A stretch of 64,000 nt of DNA, from NCBI GenBank assembly GCA_900756155.1, contig CAAEJV010000030.1:62001-126000 (forward strand). Reading direction: 5' to 3'. Positions within the stretch are counted from its first letter, which is position 1; the number at the start of each line of letters is the position of its first letter. Below the pieces are notes generated by a model. It ran no database searches and was not told the origin of the DNA. It saw only the letters and a program-made list of their open reading frames with translations. This document shows, piece after piece, positions 43,307 to 50,418 of this stretch. Made by a program: the position numbers and the translations under genes. This stretch comes from Pasteurellaceae bacterium (GTDB lineage: Bacteria; Pseudomonadota; Gammaproteobacteria; Enterobacterales; Pasteurellaceae).

Positions 43307-43738
43307 TTACTTACGCATTTCTGGTAAACATACTACTGCCCACAACAATTGAACTATCCCAAAAATAGCGCAAGGAAGGAATAATAAAGCATAAGCTCCT
43401 ATAATAGGATCAATAACGCTATACCAGTTTAAATAAAAAAAATGTAAAGATAATCCGACGATAATAGGAATTAAAAATGGCGTAAAAAATGCCACCCATA
43501 AATACAGCAAATAATAGCGACTTGCTTTTTTTTGAGTGATGAAAAAGACAAGCGTTGTAATCGCCCCAGGTATGAATGAGATAGGAAAAGCAGCCCAAAA
43601 TAACCCTTCAGAAACTGGATCTATGGATATTTCAAATAAATAAGTGCAGGCTATACATAATAACGCAATAAAAAAAGTTCCAATAAAGAAAGTCCCAATA
43701 AAAAAACGTCGTATAGCCCTTTGTAATGTATTATTCAC
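43307..43738 (-). CDS. Small AT-rich integral membrane protein, unknown function
   Basis: 143 residues with four or five hydrophobic segments. I do not recognise a family. The start codon is GTG at 43736-43738 with AAGGATG about nine bases before it; no better start exists. Residues 12-25 are a near-perfect repeat (FFIGT-FFIGT-FFIA) encoded by 15-base tandem units. Base composition is lower in G/C than the flanking dapE and ArsC-like genes. With the copper receptor it lies between genes that I recall as neighbours in H. influenzae. Confidence 0.6.
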   Translation of the reverse strand: MNNTLQRAIRRFFIGTFFIGTFFIALLCIACTYLFEISIDPVSEGLFWAAFPISFIPGAITTLVFFITQKKASRYYLLYLWVAFFTPFLIPIIVGLSLHFFYLNWYSVIDPIIGAYALLFLPCAIFGIVQLLWAVVCLPEMRK

Positions 43739-43828
43739 CTTTATACATCCTTTTCAAATAAAATTAATAACTCTAATAAGTAGATAAGTAAGTACAATAA
43801 ATTTTCCTACTTTAATACTACTTTAATA

Positions 43829-44173
43829 CTACTTAAATGCTGCAATATATTCTTTTTCATTAAAGCCAATCAATGCCTTACCATCTTGCAAAATAATCGG
43901 GCGTTTGATTAACGTTGGATTTTCAGCTAATACGGAAAGTACGGTAGATTTCGAGAGTGTATTTTTCACATTTTCATCAAGATTACGCCAAGTCGTACTA
44001 CGTTTATTGACTAAATTTTCCCAACTAAATTGGGCTTCTGCTTGTTGTAAGAATTGAGTATCTAATCCATCCACACGATAATCATGTAATTTATGTTGAA
44101 TATTATGTTCAGTTAGCCACTTCAATGCTTTTTTTACTGTATCACAGTTTTTAATGCCATAAACGATAATCAT
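43829..44173 (-). CDS. ArsC/Spx-family reductase-like protein (YffB-like)
   Basis: 114 residues, thioredoxin-fold ArsC family. YGIKNCDTVKKALKWL carries a single CxxT-type cysteine (C10), LHDYRVDG and the KRPIILQDGKALIGF segment match YffB/Spx relatives. In H. influenzae and E. coli its homologue is next to dapE; here two genes intervene. The role is uncertain, possibly a glutathione-dependent reductase. Confidence 0.88.
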   Translation of the reverse strand: MIIVYGIKNCDTVKKALKWLTEHNIQHKLHDYRVDGLDTQFLQQAEAQFSWENLVNKRSTTWRNLDENVKNTLSKSTVLSVLAENPTLIKRPIILQDGKALIGFNEKEYIAAFK

Positions 44174-44192
44174 ATTCTCACCTCTAAAAACA

Positions 44193-44226
44193 AAAAATCC
44201 TCAATTCATTTAGAACGAGGATTTTA
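44193..44226 (-). terminator. Second hairpin upstream of the ArsC-like gene
   Basis: AAAATCCTC and GAGGATTTT form a 9-base stem with a 16-base loop; on the minus strand it is followed by TTTTTTGTTTTT. It lies 20 bases before the ArsC-like start and after the opacity-protein terminator, so it may end a short leader or small RNA. Confidence 0.55.
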
Positions 44227-44285
44227 ACTGCTACATGAATTAATCACAAATAGATTAGCCCGATACAAATTTTCACATCCAAAAG

Positions 44286-44317
44286 AAAAAGTGCGGTGAA
44301 AATCAACCGCACTTTTC
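44286..44317 (-). terminator. Uptake-signal dyad terminator of the opacity-type porin gene
   Basis: Signals at 44289-44297 and 44306-44314 face each other with an 8-base loop, flanked by AAA and TTT. On the minus strand it lies 11 bases after the gene's stop. Confidence 0.85.
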
Positions 44318-44327
44318 AAAAGGGAAA

Positions 44328-44846
44328 TTAGAATTCGTAACCTACACCCACTTTAGCGCCATAGTTATTCACTTTAGTATCGTCAAAGCTACCTAAACGG
44401 TTATATTCTAAACCACCGTTTGCATACACTTTTTCTGCTAATTTGTATTTAGCACCCGCAACTACGCCATAACCCACTTTGGTTTCAGAAGAGCTTTTAT
44501 AGCGTTGATCCGCACGCTCTTCAAATTTGAAACGGTTTGCCGCAAGACGAGCACCAACATAAGGTTCAATTTGAGAATTGGTATCGAAGTCATAGAATAC
44601 TGTCGCACCTAAACCTTGAACTTTAGTACCTTGGAAGTTGCCGTGATGAGTATAATCACCTGCTACACGCATATTACCTAATTTGTAACCTACTGCAACA
44701 CGAGGTTCAACTTTAGTTTTGCTTGAACCACCATTGCTTAATTTAGTTCTTGAAAGACCTAGATCACCTTCTGCATATAAACCTGCGTTTGCTGTTGAAG
44801 CAACCGCTAATGCACCGACAACGATAGCTAATAATGATTTTTTCAT
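44328..44846 (-). CDS. Opacity-type outer-membrane beta-barrel protein
   Basis: 172 residues. Signal peptide MKKSLLAIVVGALAVASTANA then GLYAEGDLGLS. Short amphipathic strands with alternating hydrophobic residues give an eight-stranded barrel, ending in the C-terminal phenylalanine sequence VGVGYEF used by the BAM complex. It resembles the Opa/opacity porin family of Haemophilus and Neisseria. Loops are rich in Ser, Thr and Lys. Function is probably adhesion or structural; no phase-variable repeat tract is seen in or before it. Confidence 0.85.
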   Translation of the reverse strand: MKKSLLAIVVGALAVASTANAGLYAEGDLGLSRTKLSNGGSSKTKVEPRVAVGYKLGNMRVAGDYTHHGNFQGTKVQGLGATVFYDFDTNSQIEPYVGARLAANRFKFEERADQRYKSSSETKVGYGVVAGAKYKLAEKVYANGGLEYNRLGSFDDTKVNNYGAKVGVGYEF

Positions 44847-44899
44847 TGGATAACCCCTGTTATTTGATTGAAAACATTACGAATATATCACAGCACTCA

Positions 44900-45412
44900 T
44901 TAATTTTCACTATGAAAAACCAATTTTCCCTGACATTTTCGACATAAATAGGTAATTTTATCGCGTTGAATACGATTATGCCGACGAATCGTTAAATAAT
45001 GGGTCTGACATTCGCATTGATAAGCAAACATTTTACCCTGTACACTTTCCACATCGAATTGATGGCAAGTATCAGCCGGAAGATTGAATAACTGCGTCAT
45101 CACCGCTTGCCATTCCTGTCCATGCGGTTTCACTCGCCCAAATACTTGATACACAATAAGGTGGGCTAATTCGTGTGGAACCACCTGATGAATAAATTCA
45201 TCTGAATTCTCGAGTAGTAAAGTGCGGTTAAATTTAATCTCATTTTTCTGCAAGTATGCAATGCCAGCCTTTACACCTCGCAAGTCATAACTGATTGTCG
45301 GAATAGGAAATTTCCGTTGAAAGTGATTTTCAGCCAGTTGTAATGTTTCTGCAAGTTTACGCTGTACGTGCATTTTTAAATGCCGAAACTGAGTTTGAGA
45401 TGACATCATCAT
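44900..45412 (-). CDS. sprT: SprT-family zinc metalloprotease-like protein
   Basis: 170 residues. Zinc motif HELAHLIVYQVFG (HExxH) in the N-terminal SprT domain; C-terminal zinc ribbon with cysteines in YQCECQ and YLCRKCQG. Three ATG codons in a row begin the frame (45412, 45409, 45406) with no strong ribosome site, so the exact start is open. Homologous to eukaryotic Spartan protease. Downstream of metK beyond a terminator, the same neighbour pair as I recall in H. influenzae. Confidence 0.9.
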   Translation of the reverse strand: MMMSSQTQFRHLKMHVQRKLAETLQLAENHFQRKFPIPTISYDLRGVKAGIAYLQKNEIKFNRTLLLENSDEFIHQVVPHELAHLIVYQVFGRVKPHGQEWQAVMTQLFNLPADTCHQFDVESVQGKMFAYQCECQTHYLTIRRHNRIQRDKITYLCRKCQGKLVFHSEN

Positions 45413-45423
45413 GTTAAGTAAAC

Positions 45424-45448
45424 AAAAACCGCTAATTTAGCGGTTTTT
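45424..45448 (-). terminator. Terminator of metK
   Basis: AAAAACCGCTAA and TTAGCGGTTTTT with a 1-base centre make a near-perfect palindrome, 20 bases after the metK stop and before sprT. Confidence 0.85.
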
Positions 45449-45468
45449 ATCATACACATTTTATTTAC

Positions 45469-46623
45469 TTATTTAAGACCGGCTGCAGCTCGCAATTCTT
45501 CTGCACGATCCACTGTTTCCCATGGGAATTGTTCACGACCGAAGTGTCCATACGCGGCAGTTTGGCGATAGATTGGTTGAATTAAATTTAACATTTTAAT
45601 TAAACCATAAGGACGCAAATCAAAGAATTCACGCACTAACTTAACTAATACTTCGTTTGATACTTTTCCTGTACCAAAGGTTTCTACCATGATAGAAGTT
45701 GGCTCTGCCACACCAATTGCATAAGAAAGTTGAATTTCACAACGATCTGCAAGGCCTGCCGCAACGATATTTTTTGCCACATAACGTGCTGCATAAGCCG
45801 CTGAACGGTCTACTTTTGATGGATCTTTACCAGAAAATGCACCACCACCATGACGAGCTGCGCCACCGTATGTATCGACAATGATTTTACGACCTGTTAA
45901 GCCACAATCGCCCATAGGCCCGCCAATCACAAAACGGCCGGTTGGGTTGATGAAATATTTTGTTTGTTGAGATAACCATTCACTTGGCAAAATTGGCTTG
46001 ATGATTTCTTCCATCACACCTTCGTAAATTTCTTTTTGTGACACTTCTTCACTGTGTTGTGTAGAAAGGACGACTGCATCCACCCCCACGATTTTGTTAT
46101 CTTCGTATTTTAAAGTAACTTGGCTTTTCGCATCAGGGCGTAACCAGGCTAATTTGCCACTTTTACGCACTTCTGCTTGTTTTTCCATTAAACGATGCGC
46201 ATAAGTAATTGCCGCAGGCATCAAGACTTCCGTTTCATTTGTCGCATAACCAAACATAATCCCTTGGTCACCCGCGCCTTGGTCTAATGGATTCTCACGA
46301 TCTACACCTTGGTTAATATCAGATGATTGCTTACCAATCGCATTTAATACCGCACAAGAATTGCCATCAAACCCCATCTCTGAGTGTTTGTAACCAATAT
46401 CACAAATCACTTGGCGAGTAAGGTTTTCAATATCAACCCATGCTGATGTCGTAATTTCACCACCGACTAACGCCATCCCTGTTTTTACATAGGTTTCGCA
46501 AGCCACACGAGCTTTAGGATCTTGTTTTAAAATTTCATCAAGTACCGCATCAGAAATTTGATCGGCAATCTTATCTGGATGTCCTTCTGAAACGGATTCA
46601 GAAGTAAATAAATAGCTAGACAT
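45469..46623 (-). CDS. metK: S-adenosylmethionine synthetase MetK
   Basis: 384 residues, normal length. Signature sequences GAGDQGIMFGYATNE, PMGDCGLTGRKIIVDTYGG and GGGAFSGKDPSKVDRSAAY are complete. SESVSEGHPDKIADQISDA opens the protein. It makes AdoMet from methionine and ATP, the donor used by rlmL and miaB in this window. Regulation is not evident; I see no SAM riboswitch or MetJ box in 46624-46803. Confidence 0.98.
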   Translation of the reverse strand: MSSYLFTSESVSEGHPDKIADQISDAVLDEILKQDPKARVACETYVKTGMALVGGEITTSAWVDIENLTRQVICDIGYKHSEMGFDGNSCAVLNAIGKQSSDINQGVDRENPLDQGAGDQGIMFGYATNETEVLMPAAITYAHRLMEKQAEVRKSGKLAWLRPDAKSQVTLKYEDNKIVGVDAVVLSTQHSEEVSQKEIYEGVMEEIIKPILPSEWLSQQTKYFINPTGRFVIGGPMGDCGLTGRKIIVDTYGGAARHGGGAFSGKDPSKVDRSAAYAARYVAKNIVAAGLADRCEIQLSYAIGVAEPTSIMVETFGTGKVSNEVLVKLVREFFDLRPYGLIKMLNLIQPIYRQTAAYGHFGREQFPWETVDRAEELRAAAGLK

Positions 46624-46768
46624 AAGTTCTCTTCTTTTTAGATGTATTGACGTATAGACGGCTATAATACGCTTTTTTGACTAATAAGCAAGCATTCCTA
46701 TCAAGTATTTTTGAAATGTGGCAAGACGAATCTAAGCTTTACGACAAAATTCAGCTCATTAATGCATT

Positions 46769-46792
46769 AAATGGGCGACAAGCGCCCATTTA
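46769..46792 (-). terminator. Terminator of recN
   Basis: AAATGGGCG and CGCCCATTT form a stem around a short loop in the metK-recN gap, 12 bases after the recN stop on the minus strand. The following T run is weak. Confidence 0.65.
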
Positions 46793-46803
46793 TTTACCTG
46801 ATT

Positions 46804-48480
46804 TTAGTTCACTAAATCCAACATTTCTTGCGCATTCGCCAAGGCAAGTTCTGTAATTTCACTGCCACCGAGTAATCTTGCAAGAGCTGGAACTCTCTCT
46901 TCTTGAGAAAGTGCGGTCATTTTAGTTTCTGTTTTATCATCAACGGTAAATTTCTCAACATTAAATTGATGATGTCCATGGCATGCGACTTGTGGTAAAT
47001 GGGTCACACAAAGCACTTGGCATTTATTGCCTAATTGGCGCAACAATTTACCCACTACACTCGCCGTTTTACCGCTAATGCCAACATCGACTTCGTCAAA
47101 GATCAGCGTTGGAATCGCCGATTGATCTGATGTTAATACTTGAATCGCTAATGAAATACGAGACAACTCACCACCAGATGCCACTTTTGCTAGCGATTGT
47201 GCTTGTTGTCCTAAATTACTGCGTAAAGTAAAGACAATATTATCTGCCCCATTTGCCGTCACTTTAGTTAAATCTGAATTCACTTCAATGAAAAACTCGG
47301 CATTTTCCATTGCAAGCCCTTTGATAGAATGTGTAACCTGTTGTGCTAATTTTCCCGCAGCTTGGCTACGGCTTTCATGCAATTGTTTTGACGTATGTTG
47401 CATTTTCTCAAAGGCGGCTTTTTCTTCTAAAATCAGGCGCTCTTCACTTTCTGAAAAATCTAAAAGTGCGGTCAATTCTGCTTTTAATTTTTGATGCCAC
47501 TCCACCAACTCTTCAGGTTTCACATTATGCTTGCGAGCGAGTTGTAAAGCTTGACCTAAACGTTGTTCAATCTCTTGTAACAACATCGGATCTTGCTCAA
47601 TGTGAGAAGCAAGATGCTGCACTTCACTTGTCGCCTCTTGCACTTGAATAAGTGCATCATTCAACATTGTTTGAACGGAAGCATAGCGAGGATCTAAGCC
47701 GCTTAATTCATCAATATACTGTGTCGCACGATAAAGCATCGAATCGATACTCACCGTTTCATTTTCACTGAGTAGCTGTAAAGCTGATTGTGATAACTGT
47801 GTCAGCTGTTCGCTATTTGATAGACGACGTTGATCCTCTTCTAATTCTAAATATTCATTTGGACGAAGCGCAAACTCATCCAACTCTTCTACCTGATATT
47901 GTAAAAGTTGTTTTTTCGCTTCATTTTCAGCAACTTTTTGTTGGAAAGTTTTAACTTGCGTTTGAAGATTTTTCCACGTGCGATAATCTTCTCGCATTTG
48001 AACGAGCAAATCATGGTGATGCGCAAATGTATCCACCAACTGAAGCTGATAGTCATTTTTCAATAATAACTGCGAAGCGTGCTGCCCATTAATATGAATA
48101 AGATATTGTCCAATTTCTTTTAATTGGGAAGCCGATACGGGCGTGCTATTGATAAAGGCTTTAGAACGCCCATCTGCATTAATGACACGACGTAGAATAC
48201 AATCAGAGGTATTATCAGGATCTTGCAATTCTTGCTCTTGCAACCATTGATAAGCGGGGTTAGTTGGTTCAATAAAAAATGTCGCGCAAATTTCAGCTCT
48301 TTCCTGCCCTTCTCGAACCATAGAGGTTTCAATACGCTGCCCCAAGCATAATCCCAACGCATCAATAGCAATAGATTTTCCTGCGCCGGTTTCCCCCGTA
48401 ATCACAGACATTCCTTTCGCCAATTCAATCTCTAATTGACGAACAATTGCAAAATTATTGATAGTAAGTTGGGTTAGCAT
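46804..48480 (-). CDS. recN: DNA repair protein RecN
   Basis: 558 residues from the ATG at 48480, which follows AAGGAG by seven bases; the longer reading would place the SOS operator too close. SMC-like: Walker A GETGAGKS at 29-36, two long coiled-coil arms around a central hinge, signature VASGGELSRISLA, Walker B TLIFDEVDVGISG. It holds DNA ends together in double-strand break repair. A LexA box at 48516-48533 shows SOS control. Confidence 0.96.
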   Translation of the reverse strand: MLTQLTINNFAIVRQLEIELAKGMSVITGETGAGKSIAIDALGLCLGQRIETSMVREGQERAEICATFFIEPTNPAYQWLQEQELQDPDNTSDCILRRVINADGRSKAFINSTPVSASQLKEIGQYLIHINGQHASQLLLKNDYQLQLVDTFAHHHDLLVQMREDYRTWKNLQTQVKTFQQKVAENEAKKQLLQYQVEELDEFALRPNEYLELEEDQRRLSNSEQLTQLSQSALQLLSENETVSIDSMLYRATQYIDELSGLDPRYASVQTMLNDALIQVQEATSEVQHLASHIEQDPMLLQEIEQRLGQALQLARKHNVKPEELVEWHQKLKAELTALLDFSESEERLILEEKAAFEKMQHTSKQLHESRSQAAGKLAQQVTHSIKGLAMENAEFFIEVNSDLTKVTANGADNIVFTLRSNLGQQAQSLAKVASGGELSRISLAIQVLTSDQSAIPTLIFDEVDVGISGKTASVVGKLLRQLGNKCQVLCVTHLPQVACHGHHQFNVEKFTVDDKTETKMTALSQEERVPALARLLGGSEITELALANAQEMLDLVN

Positions 48481-48515
48481 AAAAAATCTCCTTAACTGTA
48501 TATCCATATATTATA

Positions 48516-48533
48516 ACTGATATAATATACAGT
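48516..48533. promoter_or_regulatory. LexA (SOS) box upstream of recN
   Basis: ACTG-N10-CAGT with the AT-rich core atataatata is a full match to the enterobacterial-type SOS box core CTG-N10-CAG. A second half-site ACTG at 48495-48498 is 21 bases away, with a poor right half. The box lies about 36 bases before the recN ATG. Confidence 0.85.
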
Positions 48534-48555
48534 AAAGAGATTTTTGACTTTTTGA

Positions 48556-49446
48556 TTAGAAATTTTTAAGCCAGCCTAATTTCGTGCTTAATACATTGTA
48601 ATAATTGTAATTTTTCAGGTGTAATAGGCGCAGTTTATGCGGACTTTTTTCAATATGCACCACATCATCTGGGCAAAAACCGAGTTCAATTTGACTATCA
48701 CAGCCTAATTCCAACTGTGAAGTGTTATGTTCTGCAAAGCGAATTGAAATTTTACTGTCTCCATCAATTACTAATGGTCGAGAAGAAAGCGTGTGCGGGA
48801 ACATCGGCACAAGGGCAATCGCATTTAAATTTGGTGTTAAAATCGGGCCACCAGCGGAAAGCGAATAAGCCGTTGAACCTGTTGGAGTGGAAACAATCAA
48901 GCCGTCTGAACGTTGAGAAAAGGCAAATTTATCGTTGATATAAACATGGAAATCAATCATGTGCGCAATTTTAGCGGGGTGAATCACCGCCTCATTTACT
49001 GCATTACCACTAGAAATAATTTCGCCATTGCGTTCAATTTTAGCTTCCAATAAAAAACGCTCTTCGACAAAAAACTCGCCGCGTTCCAAACAAGCTTCAA
49101 GCTGTGCATAAGCATTTTTCGGGTCGATATCGGTCAAAAAGCCCAAGTTACCTCGGTTAATACCAATCATTGGAATATGATATTTAGCCAAAATGCGAGC
49201 ACGCCCTAGCATATTGCCATCACCACCGATCACAATCACAAGTTGTGCTTGCTCACCGATTTGTTCAACTGTCGCTAAAACCTCTTCTGGTAAACCAAAT
49301 TTTTCACCGACGTCTTTTTCCACTAAAACTCGATATCCTCGCTCTTTCAGCCATTGATACAAGTTTTTATGCATTTGCAAATTAATATCGCGACGCGGTT
49401 TTCCCATCAAGGCGATGGTTTTAAATGATTTGACTAATTCATCCAT
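48556..49446 (-). CDS. nadK: NAD kinase
   Basis: 296 residues from the ATG at 49446, preceded by TTGGGAGC; a GTG 30 bases earlier is an alternative (306 residues). Nucleotide-binding GGDG at 74-77 (VIGGDGNMLGRAR), NEAVIH acidic motif, and the SRPLVIDGDSKI and STPTGSTAYSLSAGGPI loops. It phosphorylates NAD to NADP, often with polyphosphate or ATP. Divergent from grpE, with an uptake signal between. Confidence 0.95.
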   Translation of the reverse strand: MDELVKSFKTIALMGKPRRDINLQMHKNLYQWLKERGYRVLVEKDVGEKFGLPEEVLATVEQIGEQAQLVIVIGGDGNMLGRARILAKYHIPMIGINRGNLGFLTDIDPKNAYAQLEACLERGEFFVEERFLLEAKIERNGEIISSGNAVNEAVIHPAKIAHMIDFHVYINDKFAFSQRSDGLIVSTPTGSTAYSLSAGGPILTPNLNAIALVPMFPHTLSSRPLVIDGDSKISIRFAEHNTSQLELGCDSQIELGFCPDDVVHIEKSPHKLRLLHLKNYNYYNVLSTKLGWLKNF

Positions 49447-49576
49447 AACTATGATTGCTCCCAAGTGCAAACTCACCGATTTCTGACCGCACTTGAATTT
49501 AAAATTTTAGCCATTATATTACATAGCAATTCAGTTTTGCTAAAATAGCACTAATTTTTGATAAATGGAGAAAAAG

Positions 49577-50152
49577 ATGTCAGAACAAGCACAAAACTTA
49601 AATGAAAATGAAGAACTTGTTGAAGAAGTTCAGCAAGAAACCACCTCAACGGAAGATCCGTTAGAAGAAGCGATTGCCCGCGTACAAGAACTTGAAGAAC
49701 AATTAAAAGCACAAGTGGAAGAAACCTCTAAAAAAGAGCAAGATTTATTGCTTCGTACGCGTGCTGAAATTGACAATATGCGTCGTCGCAGTGAACAAGA
49801 CATCGAAAAAGCACATAAATTTGCGCTCGAAAAATTCTCAAAAGACATTTTAAATACCATTGATAACTTAGAGCGTGCGCTTGCAACGCCTGCCAATAAG
49901 GAAGATGAAAATATCAAAGCCTTATTCGATGGCGTCGAGCTGACTTTAAAAGAGTTACTCTCAACGGTTTCTCGCTTTGGTGTCGAGCCTGTTGGTGCAG
50001 TAGGTGATACCTTTAATCCAGATCTTCACCAAGCTATCTCTATGCAACCAGCAGAAGGCTTTGCAACGAATCAAATCACTACCGTTTTACAAAAAGGTTA
50101 TACCTTAAATGGTCGAGTGATTCGCCCAGCCATGGTAATGGTTGCAGCTTAA
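49577..50152 (+). CDS. grpE: Nucleotide exchange factor GrpE
   Basis: 191 residues from the ATG at 49577, which follows TGGAGAAAAAG; an in-frame ATG at 49565 would occupy the ribosome site. Acidic disordered N-terminus, long dimer coiled coil (ARVQELEEQLKAQVEE), then the C-terminal beta domain with the GrpE signature GVEPVGAVGDTFNPDLHQAI. It exchanges ADP on DnaK. A sigma-32 promoter is plausible but I could not pin one down. Terminator at 50176-50200. Confidence 0.97.
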   Translation: MSEQAQNLNENEELVEEVQQETTSTEDPLEEAIARVQELEEQLKAQVEETSKKEQDLLLRTRAEIDNMRRRSEQDIEKAHKFALEKFSKDILNTIDNLERALATPANKEDENIKALFDGVELTLKELLSTVSRFGVEPVGAVGDTFNPDLHQAISMQPAEGFATNQITTVLQKGYTLNGRVIRPAMVMVAA

Positions 50153-50175
50153 TTTCTTTTCTATGACTTAAAGAG

Positions 50176-50200
50176 CGGACGATTTTTCGTCCGTTTTTTT
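50176..50200 (+). terminator. Terminator of grpE
   Basis: CGGACGA and TCGTCCG around a 4-base loop, followed by TTTTTTT. Confidence 0.9.
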
Positions 50201-50213
50201 ATTGCCAAAAATC

Positions 50214-50227
50214 TTGACATAGATCAA
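50214..50227 (+). promoter_or_regulatory. FNR box upstream of nrdD
   Basis: TTGAC-atag-ATCAA matches the FNR consensus TTGAT-N4-ATCAA at 9 of 10 positions. It lies about 200 bases before the nrdD start. Anaerobic ribonucleotide reductase is classically FNR-activated in E. coli. Confidence 0.7.
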
Positions 50228-50244
50228 ATTTATTAAAAAATAAT

Positions 50245-50261
50245 TTGAGAATAATTCTCAA
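50245..50261. promoter_or_regulatory. Fur-like palindrome upstream of nrdD
   Basis: TTGAGAATAATTCTCAA is a perfect palindrome about a central base and fits the Fur 7-1-7 form. It differs by one base from the site before znuA. It lies between the FNR box and the NrdR boxes. Confidence 0.5.
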
Positions 50262-50331
50262 TAAAAACTCTCTTGATTTCCAGATTTAGCAAGGTTTCAA
50301 CTCAATTTCAACCATCAAAAAACACAAAATA

Positions 50332-50379
50332 ACACTACATATTGTGTGTTGATCTATTAAATAAAACTATATATAGTAC
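50332..50379. promoter_or_regulatory. Pair of NrdR boxes upstream of nrdD
   Basis: Box 1 ACACTACATATTGTGT at 50332-50347 and box 2 AAACTATATATAGTAC at 50364-50379 resemble the NrdR consensus ACACTATATATAGTGT (box 2 at 13 of 16). They are offset by 32 bases, about three helical turns, the spacing typical of NrdR operators. NrdR represses reductase genes when dATP is high. Confidence 0.8.
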
Positions 50380-50418
50380 TTTCGTTTTTTTTCATAGCTA
50401 CCTTACAGGAGTCATAAA

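Noticed and set aside
46624..46803. Possible SAM riboswitch or MetJ operator at metK
   Set aside because: No SAM-riboswitch core or AGACGTCT repeats are evident in this gap or upstream.
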